The position numbers and the translations under genes are program-made. From the NCBI GenBank assembly GCA_052034085.1, contig JBPOJA010000019.1, positions 1-51,956 of the forward strand: DNA of 51,956 nt, given 5' to 3'. The DNA comes from UBA1426 sp052034085 (GTDB lineage: Bacteria; Bacillota; Clostridia; Peptostreptococcales; Anaerovoracaceae). This document shows positions 1-8,375 of this stretch, piece by piece; the first letter of the stretch is position 1, and each line of letters begins with the position of its first letter. The notes beneath the pieces were generated by a model, which saw only the letters and a program-made list of their open reading frames with translations, was not told where the DNA came from and made no database searches.

Positions 1-185
1 GAACCAAGCGATACCTAAACATGAAAAGGCTGGAATTTATGGACCAGCAAACTCCGGAAACAGCTGCTGTATAGAGTGGATTTCCAAATGGCCAAAATGA
101 ATTTGCGAAAAACTATTGACGGTACCCCCCGGCCCCGTCTGCGAAATCTGGCCTTTCTGATTGTATTTAATCCTTTTCAGGCTGA
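1..185. other. Left edge, no supported gene
   Basis: This stretch precedes the hyd operon terminator. Short open frames cross it but none has a convincing ribosome binding site, motif or family resemblance. A plus-strand frame open from base 2 runs into TGA near base 108 and could be the tail of a gene lying outside the window, but I recognise nothing in it. Confidence 0.4.
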
Positions 186-233
186 GCTTAAAAATAAAAA
201 CAAGAAGCGTTTGCAATTATGCAAACGCTTCTT
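186..233 (-). terminator. Intrinsic terminator of the hydCBA operon
   Basis: A perfect 13-bp stem (202-214 with 221-233) encloses a 6-nt loop. Read on the minus strand it is followed by a T-rich tract, TTGTTTTTATTTTT. It starts about 15 bases past the hydA stop codon, the expected place for a Rho-independent terminator. Confidence 0.9.
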
Positions 234-247
234 TGACCAGACACTGG

Positions 248-2023
248 TTATTGCTGTGGGCAGTAAACCTCTAATTTATGGTAGTGTGTATGGAGCAGTT
301 TGTGGGACAGCTCACCGTTGGGCTCCTTGAGGTATTCTTCATAAAGCGCCTTGACCTCAGGGTTGTCATGGGATTTTCTGATGACCTGTCTTTCATCTTC
401 TGAATATAAGGCATTGGCTCTGCAGGCCTTGGGATCAAAGACCAGACGGTCTTTGGCCGATACATGGGACTGTCCGCCGCCATGTACACAGCCTCCTGGG
501 CAGGCCATGACTTCAATGAAGTGGAAGTCTTTTTCGCCGGCTTTTACTGCATCCAAAAGTTTTGCCGCATTGGCTGTGCCATGGGCCACCGCCACTTTAA
601 TCTCTGTTGGGGTTCCGTTTATAGGCAGAGTAACGCTGGTCTCTTTGATACCTTCCAGACCTCTGACATCGTGATATTCGATAGCCTGCAGATCTTCACC
701 CGAAAGTATGTCGGCAACGGTTCTTAAAGCAGCTTCCATTACACCGCCTGTATTTCCGAATATGACGGCGGCACCGGTGTAATCACCCAGGATGCTGTCA
801 GGTTCACCGTCTTCCAGTGACAGGAAGTCCAGCCTGGATTGCTTAATCATGTCTCCCAGCTCTCTTGTGGTAAGTACCACATCTATGTCCTGAATGCCGT
901 CTCTCCCCATTTCCGGCCTGATAGCTTCTGATTTCTTGGAGATACAGGGCATTACTGAAACAGAGAATATCTTTTTGGGATCAACATTGAATTTTTCGGC
1001 ATAGTAGGATTTAATCAGGGCTCCCAGCATCTGCTGAGGAGATTTGCATGTGGACAGGTTGTCCAAAAATTCAGGATAGTTGATTTCGCAAAAACGTATC
1101 CAACCCGGCGAGCAGGAAGTAATCATTGGCAGCACTCCGCCTCCGGTAACCCTGCTTAGAAGTTCTGTGCCCTCCTCCAGGATGGTCAGGTCAGCGCTGA
1201 AGTTGGTGTCGAAAACTTTGTCAAATCCAATTCTCTTTAATGCGGTTACCATTTTACCGGTTACGGCTGTACCCACGGGAAGACCAAATTCTTCTCCCAG
1301 AGAGGCCCTGACAGCAGGTGCTGTCTGAACAACAACGATTTTATCCGGATCGTCAATGGCATCCCAGACTCTTTCGATGTGAGTTTTTTCTCTCAATGCC
1401 GCAACGGGGCAGGCATTGATACACTGTCCGCAGTAAACACAGTTGACATCTCTCATGCTGTAGTCAAAAGCCGGCGCCACTTCAGTGTTGAATCCTCTGT
1501 GTGTGAAGTCAAGCACCCCAATGCCCTGAACGTCTCTGCATGTAGTAATACATCTGCCGCAGAGAATACACTTGGATGAATCCCTGACTATGGATTCGGA
1601 AAGGTCGTCCAGTACTGGTTTTCTCTTGGCGCCGTCATAGGGTATATTATCTATGCCCATCTCCTCACAGAGTTTCTGCAGTTCACAGGTTCCGTTTCTG
1701 AAACATGTCAGACATTCTCTGTTGTGGTTGGCAAGGATCAGCTCAAGATTGCTTTTAACAGCATTCCTGACTCTTTTCGTGTTGGTTTTCACATTCATGC
1801 CTTCCTGCACTTTTAAAACGCAGGATGCAGGCAGGTTCCTCATGGGAACTCCGTTTATGTCCACCTCTACTACGCACACCCTGCAGGCAGCGATTTCATT
1901 TACATCTTTCAAGTAGCATAGGGTGGGTATATCTATACCGGCTTTTTTGGCAGCCAGTAAAACCGTATCATCTTTGGGAACGCTCATAGGCATTCCGTTT
2001 ATGGTAATATTAACATTTTCCAT
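248..2023 (-). CDS. hydA: [FeFe] hydrogenase catalytic subunit HydA
   Basis: Catalytic subunit of a trimeric NAD-linked, probably electron-bifurcating hydrogenase; it makes or oxidises H2 in the cytoplasm. An N-terminal [2Fe-2S] domain carries C36, C47, C50 and C68. A His/3Cys cluster site follows (H100, C104, C107, C113), then two [4Fe-4S] ferredoxin motifs (C152-C162 and C195-C205). The H-cluster signatures are TSCSPGW (302-308), MPCISKKSE (358-366) and MACPGGCVHGGGQ (506-518). The Ser after C304, where the clostridial prototype has a second Cys, is usual in the NAD(P)-linked subgroup as far as I recall. It is the last gene of hydC-hydB-hydA and starts after AGGAGGAC. Bifurcation is inferred from subunit make-up. 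A non-bifurcating NAD-dependent enzyme would look similar. Confidence 0.95.
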   Translation of the reverse strand: MENVNITINGMPMSVPKDDTVLLAAKKAGIDIPTLCYLKDVNEIAACRVCVVEVDINGVPMRNLPASCVLKVQEGMNVKTNTKRVRNAVKSNLELILANHNRECLTCFRNGTCELQKLCEEMGIDNIPYDGAKRKPVLDDLSESIVRDSSKCILCGRCITTCRDVQGIGVLDFTHRGFNTEVAPAFDYSMRDVNCVYCGQCINACPVAALREKTHIERVWDAIDDPDKIVVVQTAPAVRASLGEEFGLPVGTAVTGKMVTALKRIGFDKVFDTNFSADLTILEEGTELLSRVTGGGVLPMITSCSPGWIRFCEINYPEFLDNLSTCKSPQQMLGALIKSYYAEKFNVDPKKIFSVSVMPCISKKSEAIRPEMGRDGIQDIDVVLTTRELGDMIKQSRLDFLSLEDGEPDSILGDYTGAAVIFGNTGGVMEAALRTVADILSGEDLQAIEYHDVRGLEGIKETSVTLPINGTPTEIKVAVAHGTANAAKLLDAVKAGEKDFHFIEVMACPGGCVHGGGQSHVSAKDRLVFDPKACRANALYSEDERQVIRKSHDNPEVKALYEEYLKEPNGELSHKLLHTHYHKLEVYCPQQ

Positions 2024-2037
2024 ATTGACCTGTCCTC

Positions 2038-3843
2038 CTATTTCCTGATTATGGCATCGAACTTACAGGCTTCCATACAAGCACCACACTTGGTGCATAG
2101 CTCTTGGTTTATTACATGCAGTTCTTTGACTTTGCCGCTAATTGCATTGGTGGGGCATACTCTTGCGCAACGAGTACAGCCTGTGCAAGCATCTGTTATG
2201 AAGTAAGATAGCAGGTCTTTGCAAACGCTGGCGGGGCATCTTTTGTCCTCTACATGAGCTATGTATTCGTCTCTGAAATGCTTCATAGTTGAAAGAACAG
2301 GATTGGGAGCCGTTTGCCCCAAAGCGCAAAGAGATGTGTTTTTAATATTCTCAGCTAATGTTTCTAATGTCTCCAAGTCTTTCATAGTGCCATTTCCGGA
2401 GGTAATCTTTTCCAGGATTTCCAGCATTCTCTTGGTCCCTTCACGACAGGGAGTACATTTTCCGCAAGACTCATCCACTGTGAAATCCAGGAAGAAACGG
2501 GCTATGTCAACCATACAGTTGTCTTCGTCCATGACAATCATTCCGCCGGAACCCATCATGGATCCAATGGCCACCAGGTTGTCAAAATCGATGGGAGTAT
2601 CTAAATCAGCCGAGGTAATACAACCACCGGAAGGTCCGCCGGTTTGTACAGCCTTGAAAGCTTTGCCGTTTAAGCAGTCTTCGCCTATATCATAGATTAC
2701 TTCTCTTAAAGTAACTCCCATGGGCACTTCCACCAGGCCGGTGTTGTTTATCTTGCCACCCAAGGCGAAAACCTTGGTTCCCGGAGACTTGTCCGTACCC
2801 ATGGACTTAAACCAGTCGGGGCCGTAGAGAATAATCTTGGGAACGTTGGCCAAAGTTTCCACATTGTTGATGATTGTGGGTTTGCCCCATAAACCTTTGT
2901 TGGCCGGGAAAGGAGGTTTATTTCTTGACATGCCTCTCTTGCCTTCTATGGAGGCAATCAAGGCTGTTTCCTCTCCGCAAACGAAGGCGCCCGCCCCCAG
3001 CCTTATTTCTATGTCAAAATCAAAGCCGGATCCGAAAAGATTTTTGCCTAAGAAGCCTTTTTCCTTGGCCTGGGCTATGGCTATGTTGAGCCTTTCCACA
3101 GCTACAGGGTATTCAGCTCTTACATAGATGAAGCCTTTTGTAGCTCCTATTGCATAGCCTCCTATTGCCATGGCTTCAAGCACAGAGTGGGGGTCTCCCT
3201 CTAAAATGCTCCTGTCCATGAAAGCACCGGGGTCACCCTCGTCAGCATTGCAAACTATGTATTTCTGGTCAGCCTCGTTGGCTGCGGCAAAGCTCCACTT
3301 CATTCCTGTGGGGAAGCCTGCACCGCCCCGGCCTCTTAAGTTGGCAGTTTTCAGAAGATCTATTACATCTTCGGGTTTCATCTCCGTCAGGACTTTTTCC
3401 AGGGCCTTGTAGCCGTCCACGGCCATATAGTCATTTATATCCTCGGGGTTAATTACGCCGCAATTTTTGAGAACCACTCTCTTTTGCTTCTTGTAAAACT
3501 GCAGGTCATCCAGGCTTTTAAGGCTGCCGTCTGAATTTTCGCCCAGAGTATATTCAACGACAGGCTTTCCGCCAATAATGTGCTTTTCAACTACCTCATC
3601 TGCTTTTTCCGGATCCATATAAATGTATGTAACCTTAGGCTTGCCGGCCTGGAAAACTTCCACCATAGGCTCGTAAATACAGGTGCCTATGCAGCCGGTG
3701 GGAACAACTTTAACATTTTTAAGTCCTTTTGCGGCGGTGCTTTCAATAAGCCTGTCCAGCACAGGTCTTGCGCCGGCAGAGATGCCGCATGTGGCCATAC
3801 CCACTACTATTCTGGTGCCATCTATATCATTAATTGTATTCAT
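2038..3843 (-). CDS. hydB: NADH/FMN-binding hydrogenase subunit HydB (NuoF-like)
   Basis: Diaphorase subunit linking NAD(H) to the hydrogenase. Domains in order: a thioredoxin-like [2Fe-2S] domain (CGISAG near residue 20, CIGTC near 50), a NuoF core with GRGGAGFPTG (near 170) and GAGAFVCGEET (near 285) for FMN/NADH binding, the [4Fe-4S] motif SCGKCTPCREG (near 460), and two C-terminal ferredoxin motifs (CTGCTRCARVCP, CTKCGACMEAC). About 600 residues is normal for HydB of trimeric hydrogenases. A GTG at 3852 is in frame, but ATG at 3843 is preferred because GAGGTGA lies at proper spacing. It sits between hydC and hydA, close to both, so all three are probably translated from one mRNA. Confidence 0.94.
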   Translation of the reverse strand: MNTINDIDGTRIVVGMATCGISAGARPVLDRLIESTAAKGLKNVKVVPTGCIGTCIYEPMVEVFQAGKPKVTYIYMDPEKADEVVEKHIIGGKPVVEYTLGENSDGSLKSLDDLQFYKKQKRVVLKNCGVINPEDINDYMAVDGYKALEKVLTEMKPEDVIDLLKTANLRGRGGAGFPTGMKWSFAAANEADQKYIVCNADEGDPGAFMDRSILEGDPHSVLEAMAIGGYAIGATKGFIYVRAEYPVAVERLNIAIAQAKEKGFLGKNLFGSGFDFDIEIRLGAGAFVCGEETALIASIEGKRGMSRNKPPFPANKGLWGKPTIINNVETLANVPKIILYGPDWFKSMGTDKSPGTKVFALGGKINNTGLVEVPMGVTLREVIYDIGEDCLNGKAFKAVQTGGPSGGCITSADLDTPIDFDNLVAIGSMMGSGGMIVMDEDNCMVDIARFFLDFTVDESCGKCTPCREGTKRMLEILEKITSGNGTMKDLETLETLAENIKNTSLCALGQTAPNPVLSTMKHFRDEYIAHVEDKRCPASVCKDLLSYFITDACTGCTRCARVCPTNAISGKVKELHVINQELCTKCGACMEACKFDAIIRK

Positions 3844-3853
3844 CTGCGTCACC

Positions 3854-4354
3854 TCACTTCCTGTATTTATCTAAAACTGCAGGAACAACTTCTAAGTTAT
3901 CTAACTTGCCATAAACATCATCATCTATCATCATAACAGGGGCCAGGCCGCAGCAACCCAGGCAGCGGGTAGCCTCTACGGTGAAAACTCCATCAGCTGT
4001 GGTTCCACCTATTTCTACCTTAAGCTCATCTAATATTTTATCCATTAAGTTTTGAGCCCCTCTTACATAGCAGGCTGTGCCCAAACAAACACCTATAGTG
4101 TGCTTTCCTTTAGGCTGGGTGGTAAACTGGCTGTAGAAGGTGGCTATGCCATAGAGCTCAGCTATGGGCACTCCAATTTCTTCTGAAATGAATTTGTGGA
4201 CTTCCAGGGGCAGGTATCCGAAAATCTTCTGAGCCTCCTGGAGAACCGACATGGTGATTCCCTGGGAATCCCTGACAGAGTCTATATAGGCTTTCAGCTC
4301 TACATATCTTTTGTCCTGACTCCTGTCACAGTTACATGTGCAGTCGTTTTGCAT
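3854..4354 (-). CDS. hydC: [2Fe-2S] hydrogenase subunit HydC (NuoE-like)
   Basis: Small thioredoxin-like [2Fe-2S] subunit that passes electrons within the HydABC complex. At 166 residues it has the usual NuoE/HydC length. The helical N-terminal part (LQEAQKIFGYLPLEV) is followed by the cluster-binding cysteines in CLGTACYVRGAQ and RCLGCCGLAPVMMID. The extreme N-terminus has three extra cysteines (CTCNC, residues 5-9) that are not part of the usual cluster; their role is unknown. It is the first gene of the operon, with a clear AAGGAGA ribosome binding site seven bases before the ATG. Confidence 0.94.
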   Translation of the reverse strand: MQNDCTCNCDRSQDKRYVELKAYIDSVRDSQGITMSVLQEAQKIFGYLPLEVHKFISEEIGVPIAELYGIATFYSQFTTQPKGKHTIGVCLGTACYVRGAQNLMDKILDELKVEIGGTTADGVFTVEATRCLGCCGLAPVMMIDDDVYGKLDNLEVVPAVLDKYRK

Positions 4355-4398
4355 TTTTTAATCTCCTTCAAAAAATTTAACTATTCGGCAAAAACGGA

Positions 4399-4430
4399 TT
4401 ATGTTAACATTTAGTCAACAAAGATTATAG
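4399..4430 (-). promoter_or_regulatory. Candidate hyd operon -10 and adjacent palindrome
   Basis: On the minus strand a consensus TATAAT (4424-4429) lies 70 bases before hydC. Immediately downstream is TTGTTGACTAAATGTTAACAT, containing the perfect 10-bp palindrome ATGTTAACAT (4401-4410). The half-sites resemble those of the redox regulator Rex, but their spacing is three bases longer than the Rex consensus. No good -35 was found. Confidence 0.3.
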
Positions 4431-4632
4431 GGAAAAAAGTTACCACCTCCTGGAACAGTTCTCTTGAATAAAGATTTCAGGTCGTTCTTTTATCGGGATT
4501 GCAGTCAGTTGCAAGTAGATTCAAGGATTGATAAATTTTCTACAATCATTACAAATATAGCACAATACATGTGCCTGTGCAACTATTTTTTGTGTTGTTT
4601 GTCCAGAAAATAACGAGATATTTCCTTCATTC
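4431..4632. other. Intergenic spacer between hyd and nitroreductase
   Basis: Part of a gap of about 360 bases between divergent genes. Apart from the promoter elements listed separately, I see only AT-rich sequence and a short GCACA/TGTGC inverted repeat near 4560. There is no open frame with a ribosome binding site and no recognisable riboswitch or RNA. Confidence 0.5.
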
Positions 4633-4661
4633 TTGATAAGGCATTGAAGGGGTGTTACTAT
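4633..4661 (+). promoter_or_regulatory. Promoter for the nitroreductase gene
   Basis: TTGATA (4633-4638), a 17-bp spacer and TACTAT (4656-4661) form a reasonable housekeeping promoter. Transcription would start near 4668, which leaves too little room for the upstream ATG at 4674 and favours the start at 4719. Confidence 0.5.
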
Positions 4662-4718
4662 TGATTCGAAAATATGATTGATTCAGGAAGTGTTTGGGAG
4701 GAAAGGCGGGATGATGTC

Positions 4719-5372
4719 ATGGAATTGATGGATTTAATCAGGAAAAGACAAAGTGTGCGGAAATTTAAGGATGAGCAGGTTAAAAGAGAGGACCTTCTGG
4801 AAATACTTGAAGCCGCAAGGCTGGCTCCTTCAGGGAAGAATATACAGAACTGGCACTTCGTCATCGTAACCAAAGATGAACATAAAAAGGCCATAGGTCG
4901 CATTATTGCAGAAAAGAATGAAGCCATCGCCTGCAAAATGGATGAGAAAGATCCTGATAAGGGCCTGCGTTTCAGAAAATTTGTTAAAAATTTTACCCTT
5001 TTCAGTGTAAATGCTCCTGTGCTGATTGTTACCTTCGCCAGTACCTATTATCCCAGCGGTTATCATGAATATATTTTGGCCGGTTATCCGGAAGAAGAAA
5101 TTCAGGAGCTTTTCAAAAGGAACCCGGGTATGCAGAACATCGGGGCTGCCTTGGAGAACATGTCTTTAAGGGCGGTTGAACTGGGCTACGGCAGCTGCTG
5201 GATGACCGGACAGAACTATGCTGCCGGAGAGCTGGAAACTTTTTTCAAAGACGAACTGGGGTTTCACAGAGACGGGTACTTCCTCTGCGCCATGCTTGCT
5301 TTAGGTGTGCCGGAAGAAGGCATCAAAAGCCCGGGGCGTATGGAGCTGGATGAGATAGTGACTTTTTTATGA
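4719..5372 (+). CDS. Nitroreductase-family flavoprotein
   Basis: FMN-dependent oxidoreductase of the nitroreductase fold, likely cytoplasmic and using NAD(P)H; the physiological substrate is unknown. The N-terminus ELMDLIRKRQSVRKFKD is the typical flavin-phosphate-binding start of the family, followed by APSGKNIQNWHFVIV. A C-terminal segment, LGYGSCWMTG, contributes to the flavin site. The frame extends upstream to an ATG at 4674, but 4719 is chosen because family homology begins there, purine-rich sequence (GGAGGAAAGG) lies just upstream, and the predicted transcript start is near 4668. It converges on the GntR regulator, with only two bases between the stop codons. No link to its neighbours is evident. 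Confidence 0.85.
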   Translation: MELMDLIRKRQSVRKFKDEQVKREDLLEILEAARLAPSGKNIQNWHFVIVTKDEHKKAIGRIIAEKNEAIACKMDEKDPDKGLRFRKFVKNFTLFSVNAPVLIVTFASTYYPSGYHEYILAGYPEEEIQELFKRNPGMQNIGAALENMSLRAVELGYGSCWMTGQNYAAGELETFFKDELGFHRDGYFLCAMLALGVPEEGIKSPGRMELDEIVTFL

Positions 5373-5374
5373 AG

Positions 5375-6061
5375 TTATATGGGCATATGCATCACAATAT
5401 TGATTGACTCTTCATAGGACTTCTCGAGATGATGAGCCAAATCTTTGCAGGCTTTTTCAACATCTTTTTTGAGAATGGATTCTATGATTTGAATGTGTTC
5501 CATATTACTTGGGGCGAATCTTATATAATCAATTTTGCTATATGCACGAAAGAGAGTCAGATAATCCTGAAAGCTAGACATTAATTCAGTTATATAATGG
5601 TTGCCCGCAGAATTAGCGATGCCCATGTGAAATTCATTGTCAAGATTGGAAATTATAATGGTGTTTTCTGCAGACAGTTCTATGTTGATATAACTTAAGA
5701 ATTTCTCATGCAGATTAGACAACCAGCCCACATCGATTTTATCGAAATTTTTTTCCAATATAATAGGCTCCAACATCGACCTTACCTGGAAAATATCATG
5801 TATACGCTTAGGAGAAATCTTTGATACCTCAAGACCTCTTCGGGGATGAACAACTATCAGGTTTTCTTTTGCCAATTGTTGCACGGCTTCTCTTACTGGT
5901 GTTCTTCCTATGCCTAAAGCTTCTTGAAGCTGGCTTTCGTTGAAAATATTGCCGGGAATTAATTGATGGTTCAGAATCATCGCCTTGAGATCTGTATATG
6001 CTTTTTGAGCCAGCCCTCCGGATTTATTGTTTAATTCAAAAAGGTTCATTTTTTTCTCCAT
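5375..6061 (-). CDS. GntR/FadR-family regulator, likely of the hexuronate operon
   Basis: Transcriptional regulator of the FadR subgroup, which includes the hexuronate regulators ExuR and UxuR. The winged-helix domain (about residues 15-80) contains the family signature GIGRTPVREAVQQLAKENLI, and an all-helical FCD effector domain fills residues 90-220. It is divergent from uxaC, and the 152-bp gap between them holds overlapping promoters and an inverted repeat. It therefore most likely represses the operon and itself, with a uronate intermediate as effector. Known: FCD domains often bind organic or sugar acids at a metal site. Inferred: the target and the ligand. It starts after GGAGAAAAAA. 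Confidence 0.85.
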   Translation of the reverse strand: MEKKMNLFELNNKSGGLAQKAYTDLKAMILNHQLIPGNIFNESQLQEALGIGRTPVREAVQQLAKENLIVVHPRRGLEVSKISPKRIHDIFQVRSMLEPIILEKNFDKIDVGWLSNLHEKFLSYINIELSAENTIIISNLDNEFHMGIANSAGNHYITELMSSFQDYLTLFRAYSKIDYIRFAPSNMEHIQIIESILKKDVEKACKDLAHHLEKSYEESINIVMHMPI

Positions 6062-6079
6062 TAAATTTATAGAATACAG

Positions 6080-6108
6080 TTGACATTGTTGTTTTGGTAA
6101 TATATATT
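6080..6108 (+). promoter_or_regulatory. Promoter of the uxaC-kdgK operon
   Basis: Consensus -35 TTGACA (6080-6085), a 17-bp spacer and -10 TATATT (6103-6108) point toward uxaC. The predicted start near 6115 gives a leader of about 100 bases that contains the inverted repeat at 6122-6142. Confidence 0.65.
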
Positions 6109-6134
6109 ATACATTGTTATATGATATATTACAA
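6106..6134 (-). promoter_or_regulatory. Promoter of the GntR regulator gene
   Basis: On the minus strand TTGTAA (6129-6134), a 17-bp spacer and a consensus TATAAT (6106-6111) point to the regulator gene. The -10 overlaps the -10 of the divergent operon promoter, and the -35 lies in the centre of the inverted repeat. Confidence 0.55.
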
Positions 6135-6142
6135 ATATATCA
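6122..6142. promoter_or_regulatory. Inverted repeat, candidate GntR operator
   Basis: TGATATAT (6122-6129) and ATATATCA (6135-6142) form a perfect 8-bp inverted repeat around a 5-base centre. The site covers the -35 of the regulator promoter and lies just after the predicted operon transcript start. A bound dimer could shut off both directions. Confidence 0.5.
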
Positions 6143-6213
6143 CAAAATAATTATAGGTCAATACCATCATTTACCCTTAAGCTCGCAATTCAGTTTTGCA
6201 GAAAGGTTAAGGA

Positions 6214-7614
6214 ATGAAAAGTATCTTGAATGATGATTTCTTATTAAGTAATGATATAGCAAAATCGCTCTACTTTGATTATGCGATGGAAGCCCCCATA
6301 ATTGACTATCATTGTCATATTGATCCAAAAGAAATTGCTGACGATAAACCGTATAATAACTTATACGAAATGTGGCTGTCCGGCGATCACTATAAATGGC
6401 GCATTATGAGATCTAACGGCGTGGCTGAACATTTTATTACAGGGAATGCTTCGGATCATGAGAAATTTGTTAAATATGCAGAATCTATGGAAAATGCAAT
6501 AGGAAATCCCGTCTTTCACTGGAGTCATCTTGAGCTTAAGCGATATTTTAATTACCATGGAGTTTTAAATAGAAACACCGCAGAGGATGTTTTAAAACAT
6601 TGTAATAAATTCATTGCAGAACACCAACTCAGCGCAAGAAGAATTATTGAAGCTTCAAATGTTGAAATTATTTGCACCACGGATGATCCGATTGATTCAT
6701 TGGAGCATCACAGCAGGATAGCGCAAAATAATTCGTTTACATTTAAAGTATTGCCCACATGGAGGCCAGATAATTTGCTGGCTATCGAAGGGAAAGATTT
6801 TCTGTCATATTTGACCAAGCTGGAAGATTTATATGGTTCAAGTATCAGGAATATGGAAGATTTGAAGGATGCGATTGGCAAGAGGATGGATTTTTTCCAT
6901 AATAAGGGGTGTAAGGTATCGGATCATGGGTTGTCAGAAATAAAATATAGAGAAGTTACAGAAGAGCAGACTGATACCATATTCAGGAAAGCGCTAAAAG
7001 GCGAGCTTCTTTCATGTGAGGAAGTTGTAGCCTACAAAACATCGATGCTCACTTATTTGGGAAAGGAGTACAGCACAAGAAACTGGGTAATGCAGTTACA
7101 TTTAGGAGCTCAAAGGAATAACAATGCAAAAATGTATAAATTGTTAGGGCCGGACACGGGCTTCGATTGTATAGGCTCATCACTTAATGTGGATTCACTT
7201 GCCAAATTCTTTAATAAGTTGGATGAAACAGATAACCTTCCTAAGACCATTGTGTATTCACTGGATCCTTGTGACAATGCCAGAATTGGCGCATTAATAG
7301 GCTGCTTTCAGGGCGAAGGTGTGAAAGGTAAGATTCAGCATGGTTCAGCATGGTGGTTTAATGATCATATTCAGGGCATGCAATCACAGATTGTCTCTCT
7401 GGCCAATTTGGGTTTGCTTGGCAATTTTGTAGGCATGACGACAGACTCTAGGAGCATATTGTCATATGTAAGACATGATTATTTCAGGCGAATATTATGT
7501 GATATTCTAGGCAACTGGGCTGAGGCAGGAGAAATACCATCGGACATAAACTATTTAGGGGAGATAGTCAGCAATATCTCAAGCAAAAACTGTCGAAAAT
7601 ATTTTGATTTTTAG
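6214..7614 (+). CDS. uxaC: Glucuronate isomerase (uronate isomerase)
   Basis: Interconverts D-glucuronate with D-fructuronate and D-galacturonate with D-tagaturonate, the entry step of bacterial hexuronate breakdown. It is a metal-dependent amidohydrolase-fold enzyme; 466 residues is the normal UxaC length. The metal-binding HxH lies in DYHCHID (H33, H35), followed by the family segments LYEMWLSGDHYKWRIMR and VLPTWRPDN. GSAWWFNDH and MTTDSRSILSYVRHDYFR near the C-terminus are also typical. It is the first gene of the operon, about 100 bases after the predicted transcript start. The ribosome binding site (AAAGGTTAAGG) is only fair. Confidence 0.95.
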   Translation: MKSILNDDFLLSNDIAKSLYFDYAMEAPIIDYHCHIDPKEIADDKPYNNLYEMWLSGDHYKWRIMRSNGVAEHFITGNASDHEKFVKYAESMENAIGNPVFHWSHLELKRYFNYHGVLNRNTAEDVLKHCNKFIAEHQLSARRIIEASNVEIICTTDDPIDSLEHHSRIAQNNSFTFKVLPTWRPDNLLAIEGKDFLSYLTKLEDLYGSSIRNMEDLKDAIGKRMDFFHNKGCKVSDHGLSEIKYREVTEEQTDTIFRKALKGELLSCEEVVAYKTSMLTYLGKEYSTRNWVMQLHLGAQRNNNAKMYKLLGPDTGFDCIGSSLNVDSLAKFFNKLDETDNLPKTIVYSLDPCDNARIGALIGCFQGEGVKGKIQHGSAWWFNDHIQGMQSQIVSLANLGLLGNFVGMTTDSRSILSYVRHDYFRRILCDILGNWAEAGEIPSDINYLGEIVSNISSKNCRKYFDF

Positions 7615-7627
7615 AGGAGATGAAAAA

Positions 7628-8353
7628 GTGATTAAAGTTAAGGGCTTAAAAAAGAACTTTGGCAGCAATCAGGTTTTAAAAGGAATTGACTTACAGATAA
7701 AAAAAGGTGAGGTGGTGGCCGTAATTGGGCCATCAGGGTCTGGAAAGAGCACTTTTCTGCGTTGTCTAAACCTTTTAGAACAGCCCAGCGAGGGAGAAAT
7801 CATATATCAGGGAACCGATATAACAAAATTGAAGCCTAAAGACAGCCTGAAATTGTTGAGCTCCATGGGCATGGTTTTTCAGCAGTTCAACCTGTTTCCG
7901 CATATGACTGTCATGGATAATATTATATTGGCTCCCATGAAGGTCAAAAATATGCCAAGGGAAGAAGCAGCCAACAAGGCTGTTGAGCTACTGAGAACTG
8001 TCGGCCTTGAGGAAAAATGCAGTGCTTACCCGGCACAATTGTCCGGAGGACAACAGCAAAGGGTAGCAATTGCACGTGCCTTATGCATGGATCCGGCATT
8101 AATGCTGTTCGATGAGCCCACATCGGCCCTGGATCCTGAAATGGTAGGAGAAGTTTTAGAAGTAATGAAGAAGTTAGTTGCAACAGGCATGACCATGATA
8201 GTTGTAACTCATGAAATGGGGTTTGCCAAAGAAGCTGCGAACCGGGTTGTTTTTATGGACGAAGGTTATCTTGTTGAGGAGAATGAACCAGTGGAGTTTT
8301 TCAGGAACCCTCAAAGCAAAAGGCTGCAAGACTTTTTAAGCAAAATGTTATAA
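7628..8353 (+). CDS. ABC importer ATP-binding protein, polar-amino-acid type
   Basis: ATPase of a PAAT-family (GlnQ/HisP-like) importer; its probable partners are the binding protein at 11625 and the permease at 12558 in the same operon. At 241 residues it has the Walker A motif GPSGSGKST (34-42), Q-loop QQFNLFPHMT, signature LSGGQ (138-142), Walker B LMLFDEPTSALD (158-169) and switch histidine in VVTHEMGFA (H195). The start is a GTG eight bases after GAGGAGA; an in-frame ATG at 7604 overlaps uxaC and lacks a site. Sequence places it firmly among amino-acid transporters, yet it is embedded among uronate genes, so the substrate may be a sugar acid (inference). Confidence 0.9.
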   Translation: MIKVKGLKKNFGSNQVLKGIDLQIKKGEVVAVIGPSGSGKSTFLRCLNLLEQPSEGEIIYQGTDITKLKPKDSLKLLSSMGMVFQQFNLFPHMTVMDNIILAPMKVKNMPREEAANKAVELLRTVGLEEKCSAYPAQLSGGQQQRVAIARALCMDPALMLFDEPTSALDPEMVGEVLEVMKKLVATGMTMIVVTHEMGFAKEAANRVVFMDEGYLVEENEPVEFFRNPQSKRLQDFLSKML

Positions 8354-8375
8354 AAAAATTACGGAGGATACTAGT

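Noticed and set aside
141..153. 13-mer GCGAAATCTGGCC shared with 41166-41178 in inverted orientation
   Set aside because: Dozens of 13-mer matches are expected by chance in a window of this size, and the flanks do not align.
4401..4419. Firm call of a Rex operator before hydC
   Set aside because: The half-sites are plausible, but the distance between them is three bases longer than the known consensus, so it is kept only as a candidate.
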